A DNA stretch of 64,000 bases from Sphagnum magellanicum (Eukaryota; Streptophyta; Sphagnopsida; Sphagnales; Sphagnaceae), in the NCBI GenBank assembly GCA_021904315.1, contig CM038911.1, positions 1,242,501-1,306,500 on the forward strand. The letters run 5' to 3'. The notes under the pieces are model-generated. The model was not told the origin of the DNA and did not search any database. It saw only the letters and a list, made by a program, of their open reading frames with translations. The position numbers were made by a program, and so were the translations under genes. Positions 46,740 to 57,982 of the stretch are shown here, piece by piece; positions within the stretch are counted from its first letter, which is position 1; every line of letters begins with the position of its first letter.

Positions 46740-48190
46740 AGCAAGATTGGAAGTACCCACATGCAGGGTAAAAGCACTACTGAGGCTTTACCCAGTGTAA
46801 AGACTGAGACACTTGAAGATAATGCCAGAGAGGAGTGTGATGGAAAAGGATAAACCCTAAACCCTGCATGAGTGGATGGAAAATGAAATCTCCTGGTGAA
46901 GGAGATGCCTGAGGGAAATTTGGTTTTGAAATGTCCACCCAGCTTAGTGTAGTTAAATTGGGCCCAAGTCTTTAGCAGTGTGGGGGTGGGTATTTGACTT
47001 TTTATATATAATCCGGGCCTGGGTTTTTGAAAAAAACAAAATTAACAGAAACACAAGGGTCCGGTTGTTAAAATTTTGAAATTTGAGGTTAAGGGCCAGG
47101 GGCAAGGATTTCAGATTATTTAAGGCACTTATCTTGCATGGTTACTGGACAAATACTCTGTGGCACTACCCTACCTCCATGGTTTCTATCAAATACCCGG
47201 TCTCAAGTAACATGCTGGATTCATTGAATTTGAACCCAAATGAAACAAAATTTTATTAAAACATTTACACATTTGTGTACTTAAATCTTAAAAAGTTGTT
47301 GTTTATGTATAGCATTTATATTGTAAGCATTGTTCAAAAGTAGAACAAAGGTGTGATTCATAAAATGGGTCCACATTACAAAATCATTGCACAATCAAGC
47401 CATCACTAAAAGATACATTTTAAAGTTCCATCTTGCACACAACTTTATTGCAACATCCACAAAACTTACAAAAGGTGCAAAATACATCTCTATTCAAGGG
47501 AAAGGTCGAGTGATCCTAAATCTCAAGTTTTGGCAATATGTCAAATATGGTTTCACCCTAACAATTGTGCTTTCTTAATTTTCAAGTAATTTTCTAAAAA
47601 TTCACTCATGACAAATGTAATAAAAAGACGGAACATCAATCTCATAAGCAACAACAATGCCAAAAATTGATTATCATCAACATGATCTACACTACATGAT
47701 ACACATGAGATAACATATAACACACCCTAGAATTTGAGACTTCATGGGTGATGTCATTGCTATTCAATAACAACGAGCAAAAATGCCACAAGTTCTTATT
47801 TCTAAGAAACCCACCAAACAATTATTGCATTTTCATACATATTAGTGTCATGTTTCCACAAAGCTACAAACATTTACACATTAGCATACAATAGTTTATC
47901 CCAAAACAAATATTTGTGAACAATTTTAGATCACCATCATGTTTCCACAATCATAAATCATCTACAAATTTGAAACGATTAAATATGCCTCTAATGAAAA
48001 CTTAGCAACATGTTTTGCCATTTATTTAATATTGAGTGCGATAATTCATATCATCCACTTTTGGGAATTCCTCACATTCCATTTTATCCTCAAGTTCATT
48101 TGTCAAATCAGATTTTGTTTCACATGCACTAGCCAAATATACATGCTTCAAGCAACCAATGCATAGATATGTTGGCCAGCTCTTGTTAAC
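46740..48190. other. Intergenic DNA, no gene seen
   Basis: AT-rich with chance ORFs. A short TAAACCCTAAACCCT at about 46852 is telomere-like but only two units long. Confidence 0.4.
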
Positions 48191-48309
48191 AAAAATTAAT
48201 TTGTGAAGATTGTCAATTTGAAGACAACATTTGCAAAGTGGTCATAATTTTAACGATTGAAAAAATTATCTTAGTTTTAATTTGGGAGACTAGAATGCCC
48301 AAAATGTGT

Positions 48310-49750
48310 TTCCACCAATTTTGCAATTATTCTATGTGCCACCAATTTGCATCAACAAGATAGTGATGATATCCATTGAACTTTCTTAACACAAGGCGCC
48401 TCAAAATATTTGGATTTGTTTTAATGGTGTGAAACAAATATTTAGAATCAATTTGTGATCTTTGCACCTAAGGTTCATCAATAACACTCAACATTAGTGA
48501 AATGTTGTAGGCCTCCATCAACAAAGGTACCAATGATTGGGAATTGTAATAAGCAACCAATAGTTGCACTACCAAAATTTCAAGTTGGTAGTTATATGTA
48601 TATCAAATGAAATACCCACCAAATACCCATTTTAAAATATAAATACCCACCCCACAATAGTCTTTACATAGAATTGACCTAAAAATGTAAGGTCTCCTTA
48701 CTTTAAGGAAGTAGAATTAACAATTGTTAGGTGCATTTGTAATAAAAAAAAACTCTCCCTAACTTGATCCTTTATTCATTCACCAACAATAGTCAATTCA
48801 ACACAACAAGAATATGAAATTTCACAACTTGTGTTCAATCTACATGTGAAGAACTAGGCTCATTGTTAATACATTCACATTGAAACATGAACTACTCCAA
48901 ACAACCTCGGTGCCATTATAGTCTTAAAATTTGAAAGCACCTCAAGGATTAATCCACTCATTGATTGATCATTTCAAAGACACATTTGAATGCACATCAC
49001 TCACATGAACATAAATGTAGTAATTTTCCTAGATTGGATCTACACATCTTGCCAATAGACTCAATTGATAAAAATTTAGTGTTCAACTAAAAACAACACA
49101 TACGTCACATTGAATCCTTCACAACTTCACTTCAAAACATTTAATTTGCACCCTCTTTCAATGAAGGTTAGGTAAATATGATTTTGTAACTTGCATAGAA
49201 CTATAGACTAGAAACATAAAATCCTCCTATCACACCACACATCCTAAAGCTTCTTGCTCTTATTTTCACCACATTGCCCCCCAAGCTACTTCTCTTGCAT
49301 TTCCTACTAAATGAAATAAACCCCACAGCTTCACAAATTCTTGGATAGTCTCTTGGAGCAAAGGAGGGTTAAACATAAAACTTGAAGGAACATAGTCTAA
49401 ATTGCAAAATTGTGGAATAACCACATTTGTTTTAATCTAAGATTCAATCACAAAAGTCTTTCCAAAGCTTGCTACATTTCTATCTAAATTTCATGGACAT
49501 GAAACAATTGCGGAATTACATGTTTAATGAGGTGTAGAAACTTTATCACATTTTTCTAATATCACCTTCCATAGAGCTACATATGGTGCTGGGGACTAGT
49601 TTAATAGTTTTCTAGTTGGATAAGAGGACCTTTACATCTACATTAAAACCCTTTGCAACAAGTTTTATCAAAATTAGGCTTGCATGAGGCAAAGCTGAAC
49701 GGAAGCCCAAATCCCTAAAAGCCCCTTCAAACAAAAATGTAAAAACTACA
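48310..49750 (-). pseudogene. Decayed coding relic, helical protein, unidentified
   Basis: Two well-preserved protein-like segments lie on the minus strand. At 49745-49600: FLFEGAFRDLGFRSALPHAS then LILIKLVAKGFNVDVKVLL. At 48575-48310: QLLVAYYNSQSLVPLLMEAY then QIDSKYLFHTIKTNPNILRR and RKFNGYHHYLVDANWW. Between them (49560-49350) are further leucine-rich, stop-broken stretches. The text looks like an alpha-helical protein. I cannot name it, and it could be host or transposon-derived. Confidence 0.4.
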
Positions 49751-52258
49751 TTCAAATTTGATTTTAACTTTTATGTGTGATATCCAATGGGTACCCATTG
49801 GGTATTATCATGAGAAGAAAAAAAATGATGGGGGCATTTTGGAAAATAGAATGATACACTAGAAAAATCCAAAGCAATTTTTATATAATAGGGGAAAACA
49901 TTGACAACCAACCCATTTTATTATTGTAGAAATTCTAATTGCAATATTCATTGTATTTATTATAGACAAGAAATTAGAAGCCAAGTTAGGGTGGACATTA
50001 ACCATTGAAAATGGTTTTTGACATAGTGGTTTTATATCCCAATTTCCAAGGGAATAAATAGTAATCAACTCACTACTCCATCTTCGATAGATAAAACCAT
50101 TTTAAAGAAACCGCTTTGACTATGGAGTTGGTTGGTTGATTTCACAACATTATTTTTTTGCCCAAAATTTAGTATACGATGATAACCAAACAACTAGACA
50201 TTACCTAAGTCAGGCAAGTTGGAGTGGTTGATCCTCTTTGTTGTAGGTGAGAAATTATGTTTATACATCCCGAGAAAATATAAAAAATAATTTTTTGACA
50301 TATTAATAAAAAGACCCCCTATATAGGTCCCCTTATACAAGGATATTTCATAAAACAATACAACACATACCCCCAAGATTTATACTTTTATATGGAATCA
50401 AAGAAAACCTTAAAAGTTCAAGAATCACAACATATTAATTGTCAAATTATTTCAAAATATAAAGTTTATCAATTGTTGAATTTCACACGGACTTCACATT
50501 GTTTTAATTGAATTATTTATGGTAAACTTGATTGAATAGGGGTAGTTGCAAGCTACAATGGTTCACTTTTTGTGTTTTTATGAACTTTTTGCAAAGTGTA
50601 CTTTTATTCAAATGTTAGAAATGCACTTTAAAATCATCAATTGACAAAAATATTTATGGATTAAAATTGCCAAATTGAATAATAATATTTATTGAAAGGT
50701 GAAATTCAATAAACATACACTAATCATATAATAATGTAATTTTTAAATGGACATATGGACTATAGTATGGGTTCTGCATTAACATTCAAATGCATATATT
50801 ATTATGATTTCATTTCAATATTTATATGGACTCAATATATGATACATGATGGAGAAAAAATATGGATGAAAACAAATACAACAAAAACTTTAACCAACAA
50901 ATAACTATGGACTTTTGAATGATCAAATTTGGACCTTATTTTCAGAAGTCCCTATCTTGGTCAATTTTTTGTTGGATTGATATTTTTCCCCTTTAACATG
51001 TACATATTTTGAATTGAACCTTTATTGGTTCAATTCAAATGACATTTGTTTTTTTTATGTTTGTAATGTATTGATTTAAATTGTTTACAAATTTGAAATG
51101 ATGGCAACAATATGGGACAAACTTTTGGGAAGGATGAACATTCCCACATCCCATACAACATTATTCCTAGGTAGTTAGATAGGTACATTCATTAGAAAGA
51201 ATTATGTCATTTGTAACCAAAAAATCAATGATTATATGTGTTAATTAATTATATAATTGATTGCAATTATAGGATATTACTTCAAATCCTATGTGGAAAA
51301 AGTTGTGATCATGTACTAACGGGGCATTTAACTAATAGATGATGATATGATAATAGGAAAGATGACATCATTTTTTCATTATAAGTTTTCATCCATATGA
51401 TATCCGTCATTAATAACAAAATGACATAAAAGTCCAAGATATCATTTGAAAATGTGACAAAGATAAAATCATTTCAACTATGATAAAAGAATGATTATGC
51501 AAATGATGTGAACAAAATGATGTTTCATTACATAGATAATGTGGTCATAAAATTATTTTATATTGATTCAAAAATGACTATTAGTCATTTAATATGTGTA
51601 TAAATGAACATAAGGACCTATGGCATGTAAGGAATTGATTTTGATTAATATTATACATGAATCAAAACATGGTTAGGGTGCTCAAAAGGATTGTCTCATT
51701 TTATATTCATTGGACCCCCTCACTTAAACATGTTGTTGAAATTTAATGACACATTCATATTGAAAGTTTGATTTTATTCATAGATAGATATATTACAAAG
51801 GTATTATTCTATGTATAGAATGTTAAATTTGAACAAGTTTAAGGATCCCTACCAAGTTCTTGAAAAAAATTTAAAACTTTGTCTCACAAGAAAAAAAAGT
51901 TGAAAGCATAATGAATATCTAAACAATATTTTTTTGGCCTAAGATTTTTACTGCTAACACCTTATGTGTTCATGTGTATAAAATGTATGAATGTGACAAG
52001 AACCAAATGCCCTATTGTAATGTAAAAAGTTTCAAAAAATCAAAATTTTGGAAATTTTTAGCCATTAATAGAATATGACACACATTGAATAAATTTTATT
52101 ATTCTCATTTTCATAAGGGGAAAAAAAAAAACTTTAAAGGCCTATAAAAAAATTGGAACAAAATTATTTCATTTGATATGAAAAAAAAAGGTGAAATGTA
52201 ATATAGGTCATTGGAAAAGTGAAGAAAAAGGTGAATTTTGAAATCCTTGAAGTGAATA
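49751..52258. other. AT-rich intergenic DNA, no gene seen
   Basis: Very AT-rich, with no coding pattern and no repeat pair recognised. Confidence 0.4.
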
Positions 52259-52376
52259 TGTCGCAACCCCACTTTGAGGGAAGTGTGAGGTCGCCATTCA
52301 CACTCTCGAAAATGGGACTTAGGAGTCCTCTGGGACTCCCGAAAACTCAGAACGCGATTGCAAGGGTCAAAAGTTA
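52259..52376 (+). repeat. 5' fragment of the TGTCGCAACC LTR family
   Basis: TGTCGCAACCCCACTTTG, GGAGTCCTC-GGGACTCCC and CTCAGA-C-C then GCAAGG follow 2458-2577 in order. Homology stops near 52376, so this is a truncated end. Confidence 0.7.
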
Positions 52377-53525
52377 AGATTTAAAATTTAATTAATTATT
52401 TGACAATTTGCTGCCAAATCCAATCATGGAGTCCAGCACGCTTTCATACTTCTATTTTGGGCTTACAAACCCATCACACCTAGTTTTTCTGGCTCTACTA
52501 CTCCCCTGAATTTTATTCTACCTTCTTCCTTTCTTGACTCTTTCACACTTCAAGATTTATCCACAAGGTTCTTTGGCAAACCGCCATCAGCAAGCTTCTG
52601 CTGGTGGAAATTAATGTGGTGTCACTAATTCAAAATTTGAAAAAAAATAATTAATGCCTTCAAAATTAAATGGAGTCCTGAAGAAATCAAGCCTCTAACC
52701 AAACAACATTTAGAGACTTCTTCCGAAATTATTAAATTATTATTGTTATTATAATTTTAAAAAATGGCATCCTTATTTTGATTAGGCATATTTGCATGTG
52801 ATTAATACTCACTTCTTTCACTTTCATTCATTTACAATGTTATCAACATTTCTCCATGGATGATTCAATATCATAAAGCACTTGGGAAAAGATTATAGTG
52901 TACATGGATGGCACCTTATGTCCATGAATTTCCCTCCTAGAAATTGAGAGCGATATTATGCCTACTTCTCAAGGATGGGAGGGAAATTATGCCTGCTTAT
53001 AGATGTAAGAACCCTCCTACTAGTGAGGAGTAGGCATAAAAACTCTCCTATTCATAGGCCTCATGATCTACATAGGTTTGGTTCATGATAAATTTTTGCC
53101 TCATGCTTTATAATAGGAAAAGCCCATGGGTGGGGGACATTCCCAAAATGTGGGGCTGGACTTGGCTCTTGCCTCGTCCTAGCCTCCTTATTTTTAGAAT
53201 GCCACAGCCTAGGGCTTTACCCTACACATTCATCATTCTCCATGCTCCTATATCCACTCAAAAGTGTCCTTAATGTGTCAGGCGTAACCCTAAACTCTCC
53301 CACACAAGATCCCTTCAGGGATACTCATGGGTATAATAATGTGTCCTCCAAATAGACACAGGAAATTTCTCCCAGTGGTTACACTATGGAGGGAGGTCTC
53401 CTCCAGAAGGAGTCACCTAATTTTCAGGCCTATGCCCTTGGACCTGTCACCCTGAAGGCTACGACCCTCAAGTTAGGAAGGCCCTTCAGAGTATGCCTTC
53501 CCCAGCCTAGAGTATGAAAGCATTT
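52377..53525. other. Intergenic DNA, no gene seen
   Basis: The block has LTR-like or old repeat text (AGGCATAAAAACTCTCC at about 53031, GGTCTCCTCCAGAAGGAG at about 53393) but no terminal repeats or coding pattern that I can define. Confidence 0.35.
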
Positions 53526-53529
53526 TATT

Positions 53530-53850
53530 GGCCTTGCCTACCGACGAGGCAACGCTATTGTGTTTAGATTCATTATAGAGTATAGTAGCTTAATGGATCT
53601 TAGCCCTTACGTAAATAGGTCTATTTCTATATGAGGATATTTGAAAGATGATATTTTGGCTTGTGTTGAAACTTGAGATTAGTTATAGAGTTATAATAAT
53701 ATCTTGAAGGATTTTGTTTCTTTTAGAGGATCTTTTGAAGATTATACTTTTGCATGGTGAAATATTTGAGTTCCCCTAATTCTTCTTTTGCCTTAAGATA
53801 CATACTTTTTCATGTAATTGGCAAGGCCACATTATGACACACCCCATGTT
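53530..53850 (-). repeat. Dispersed repeat family B, copy 2 (inverted)
   Basis: Reverse complement of 43690-44000 (see that entry). Homology may fade out further right, toward 54010. Confidence 0.8.
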
Positions 53851-54199
53851 TGAATGGTGGAAGGTTTGCCTGTGAATGGTGAAAGGTCCCTTCAAATCAT
53901 AAAAGCGTCTTTTGGCATGGGTAGGTGCTTTCATATACAAAGAATAAAACCTCGGAGTACTTTCCATATAGTTTAAAAACATAGGTACCCTAGTATATCT
54001 TGGCAACTTCAACCCTAATTACATTATTTATAGAAAATTTCAAAAAAATTAAATTTATTTATTTATTTATTCCAAAAGAACAGAATTGTGAAGGAAAATA
54101 GAAGGGTTTATGAAAATAATTCTATTTTTGGATATGGAATCTTCAAAATTAATTAAATGATGACCCTATACCAGACGTGTGTGGAAGCTGCCCCTATAT

Positions 54200-54700
54200 T
54201 CTGGTATGTAAGAGAATCCCACGCTTCGAAACAAAATGTTGACGTCCATCCAATTTCGTTCGTCTGGACGATTTCCCGGGTCTAGTTTGAAATTCACGGT
54301 GACACGTGAGAGACGAATCGTGATTTCAGCAACTTCCTCGTCGCCGTTTCGTTGTCTGGACGAATCGAATGTGCGTCCGACTATTGGAGTTCGTTCGTCG
54401 GAGCAGGAATCTTCAACGGACACGAAGAAAGAGTGGTTGTTTTTGCTGTTGTGTGTTGGCCTTGCTCTTCCACTTCCTCACTCTTCCTCGATCTTCCGTG
54501 CTCCTCTTCGTAGCTTCTTCATCATCTCCCACGCCATTCACGCATGTCATTGCTGTTGTTCCATCTGTATTTCCTGTGCTGTACTCACGCACACTAGGTC
54601 TTCTCCATTCCTGAAACCGCCGCATACCTATGCATGTCTCTGTGGAGAGGTTTCTTAGATTCTTTCGATACCTAGGTATTCAGCAGATGCGGATTGCACC
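54200..54700 (+). promoter_or_regulatory. CpG-rich block, presumed promoter/5' leader of the 55.1 kb gene
   Basis: CpG density rises sharply (TTCGTTCGTCTGGACG, CGTCGCCGTTTCG), the text is TC-rich, and it lies 0.5-0.9 kb before the ATG at 55121. A 140-codon ORF here (54236-54658) has a Ser/Arg-rich start, so a coding first exon cannot be excluded. Confidence 0.35.
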
Positions 54701-55120
54701 GTCTGAAAGAAAAATGTAGGTTTTCAGCGAAAGACATGAATGCATGAATCTCGAAAGGAAGGTTTACGCCGTTGTAGCAAGCTGATCTTGAGTCCAAATA
54801 GAATGAGGTAACTTCTGCCCGTTGATCCTTGACTCCATGCTCATCCAGATACATTGTTTTGGTAAAGTAGGATAAGCACTCTGTTGTTAACGAAGGGAAG
54901 GCTTCCTCTGAAGCCAAAAGAAAGGCTTTTGGCGTTTAAGCTTTAGAGATATGATCTCTGAGAGATGATTGAGGACATGTACGAGATTCAATTGGTTCAG
55001 AGCTTTTCACCCCAAGGTCATCTCAACTTGAGAATCTCCCACTTGAGACTGAATTCTCTCTGTGGTTTCACCGTGAAGGTTTTTGCTTAAACCCCGCCAC
55101 CAGCGAGTATCTACAGTGGT

Positions 55121-56678
55121 ATGTTGAGCGTATACTCTCTTTCACCAAGGCCTGTCTATTATCTGGAAGCCACGAATATCAAATGCAATCATGTGTCACA
55201 ACCGCCATCTCATGCTCATTTGCATATCAGACGGGCCTCCACAATGGGGTGGAGCAGTTCAGTGACATGCTGGAGAACAGGCCCAGTACTGAATCCAGCA
55301 TCCTTTGTCTGGTATGAATTTGAGTGAACTAACCTTCTCGTGGCTTTCTTAGAGTCCAGTATAAAATATGTAGAGAATTGAGTTATGCACGAAACTCACT
55401 CCTGTATGTATAGGTTGTCCTTTTATGAAATTGGTGGCAATTTTCCATTTGAAACTGGTGTCTAATTTCTCACATTTATATGGATCTAGGGCTGGAGATC
55501 CTGATCAAGCCAGTTCTGTGTGAGTAATGGACAGGAGGGAAGCTCTGAGAACATCAAAAAATGGTAGCAAGTGGGAAGCAAGGGACCATGAACAGAGCAC
55601 CATAGTTAGAAGATCTTGTTATGTGTGGCTGGGAGGCTTCTTCCAGAGAGAGAAGCCACAGCCACATCATGAACAATCAAACTCTCCACTACTGGAACTC
55701 CGATTCAGGCTGTTTGTGTCAGTACCAAGCAAGGATTCTTGTATGGGGAGGATCTGGCCACCCAATTGGCTTAGGCTCTTGCACCAATGTCATTCATGGC
55801 TATCAGAGCCTGTCCAAGGTTGGTAACACAACCTTCTGTGTTGTTTATGTGCTTTAAAATCCCTATTTCCTTTCAGTACTCTTGTAGATCCTGACAACTC
55901 AGACAATTCTGTATTCACAATGACATTGCAATTCCATTTGTGCTGGATGTTAATAAACTGCATATCTCTGCAATCTTGAATCTTTTCATTCAGAGAACCA
56001 AATTGCACTGCAGGTGGTGGAGGCTTCTTTGGCAATGGGAACAGGAATGGGAGTGGCAACAACAAATACCTAATTGGCTCTTGGGATGATGGTGGTGATG
56101 ATGATCTGAGTCAAAAGGATGGTAGATTTGGCAAGAGCAGACTGACTATATACCATTGGTGGGCTGTGAGCCTTGCTGTTGGCTGGGGATTGATTTGGGT
56201 ACTTGGATCGTTCAGTGGAGCCCCTTGCCCTGCCTCCTTGCCTGTATCTCAGATTGTGGATTGTTTGCTCTGGCTTGGATTACTGTGGTGCTGGCTTACA
56301 TTCCTTCTTTGGGTTGCAAAAATGGTGCTCCTTGTTGCTGGTTGGTGTCTTGCTCCTAAAAACCTCAGTCTCAATTCATTAAGCTTGAAGAATTTGACAT
56401 CCAATTGGAGTCCTGACAGGCAAGTTCTTGTCTGGGCCAAGCTTGATGAAAGGATGGCTAGGAACATAGGGGCAGTACCATTTCTTGTGTTTTCTATCTT
56501 TTTCATGTCTGATCTATTCCACTTTGTGAAGGAGCTCAATGTGATGTCAACGGTCAGTGCTCATCTAGCCAATGTTTATGACCGTGTTAAAAGGGGCAAC
56601 TGCAACCTGAATTCAGGGGGGTTTAGTAGAAGGAAACAAAGGCTGGAGATTAGATCACCCCCAAAAAGAAAGTTATAA
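55121..56678 (+). CDS. Three-exon gene: probable plastid-targeted multi-pass membrane protein, function unknown
   Basis: Exons are 55121-55311, 55490-55519 and 55994-56678 (191 + 30 + 685 nt, 301 residues). Donors are TG|GTATGA and GT|GTGAGT, acceptors GATCTAG|G and CATTCAG|A, and all phases agree. An in-frame TAA at about 55089 lies before the first ATG. The N-terminus (about 60 residues, Ser/His/Arg-rich, only one acidic residue) could be a plastid transit peptide. A Gly/Asn-rich stretch (81-97) and an acidic patch (SWDDGGDDD) follow. Hydrophobic segments lie at about 129-147, 161-194 (perhaps two spans) and 233-252. The C-terminus is strongly basic (RRKQR, PPKRKL). I do not recognise the family. 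Agreement of frames across a 30-nt micro-exon is good evidence for a real gene. Confidence 0.62.
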
Positions 56679-57299
56679 ATAGATTTTCCTGTGTTGGTTT
56701 CCAGAGAAAATAGTTCAAAAGCTGTGATTATTTGGGCTTGTAACTACCAGTGTACATAATAAAGCAGCCAAGACTATGGGAGCACCATTTCATTGCTTTT
56801 TGAAGTTGCTTTATCTTAATGAAAGCACAACTCAAGATGTTACTCTGAGGGACATTTGCATTGAAGAAATGATCCACTAATGTGCACCTGAATGCTGCAA
56901 AGAGTCAACAATCAATGTAAGAGTTGCATTTTACTCAAGAACACAACAGGGTATCACCCTTCACCGCAGCCATCAAATGCACATCAGTAAAGTTATTTCT
57001 ACAATCAGCTACACAATGACAAATCAGCAGTTCTCAACAGAAGTTAAATTCAAACATGCAAGGCTTGAGTGCAATGACTGACAAAAAAGGATTTCTGTAC
57101 ACTGTATTTGAGGTAAGGTTTATGTAACTTCCTAAATGACTCACAAATTGGAGCATTTCAAATTTCAAATTAACAATGTCGGCAGAGTTTTCTAGATTTA
57201 TAAGCAAATGATTAGTACTCTTCCACTTTCCCTACTTTGAAACAGCTTATTGCCCAGTGCCACTCCTGTTTTCTAATTACTTCATTATTTTATTGCAAG

Positions 57300-57476
57300 G
57301 GCAGAGTCATAAGGACATCACACCTTCACAAGGTACAGATCAAGACGATGGTATACCAAGAACACAGTGACCAGGACAGCACAACCAAAAGCATAAAGGA
57401 ACTGATAGCTACAGAAGCCGAGCCACTGAAACAAACCCCTGGAGGGTGGGCAAAAGTCCAGTACTCCAGAAGATAA
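57300..57476 (+). CDS. Possible terminal exon, unidentified
   Basis: After an acceptor-like TTATTTTATTGCAAG|G the frame reads RTSHLHKVQIKTMVYQEH and SIKELIATEAEPLKQTPGGW then AKVQYSRR and TAA. The composition is protein-like and hydrophilic. No upstream exon was joined with confidence. It could be an alternative 3' exon of the 55.1 kb gene, part of another gene, or chance. Confidence 0.3.
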   Translation, partial: GRVIRTSHLHKVQIKTMVYQEHSDQDSTTKSIKELIATEAEPLKQTPGGWAKVQYSRR

Positions 57477-57982
57477 TTGAGATGATTTCATGGCCTCTTC
57501 TTAACTCTGTTTTTCTCTGCTCATGAGGCTTTCTATGTACACTTGATATTGATTGATGGATTGAATATTTAGATCAACAAAGATCTTCAGAAAATTGACC
57601 ATCCTGCAGCAAGTCCAAAGAATCACCATACAGTCAAATAGCATGGTACTAACATGGATCAGAGAGCATCTGTGTAGAAAGGTTACACTGTGATCAATTC
57701 CCTTCTAGCTTCCACAACTAACAATCAGGTTTCAACACATTACAATGACCTCTCAACCCTGCACATCTGGGGAAACAAAATGAAAGGCATCACAACAACT
57801 CAAAGCTCTGAACAATCCTCATTTCCCTCATGCTGAAACATAGGTCCATTTCTTTTACCCTCCTCATGCATCCCAAATTGACAATCAATCATGGTCATAC
57901 ATCCTAAAATTTTCTTGCTCAAATATATAGAGACAAGACAGGACAGGATCAAGCATACATATTGCTGCTGTAACATTGCTAC

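Noticed and set aside
46852..46870. Telomere-like CCCTAAACCCT
   Set aside because: Only two units; too short to be an interstitial telomere tract.
54236..54658. 140-codon ORF in the CpG-rich block before the 55.1 kb gene
   Set aside because: Its start resembles a transit peptide, but the second half is Ser/Cys/His-rich low-quality text and no donor joins it in phase to the later exons.
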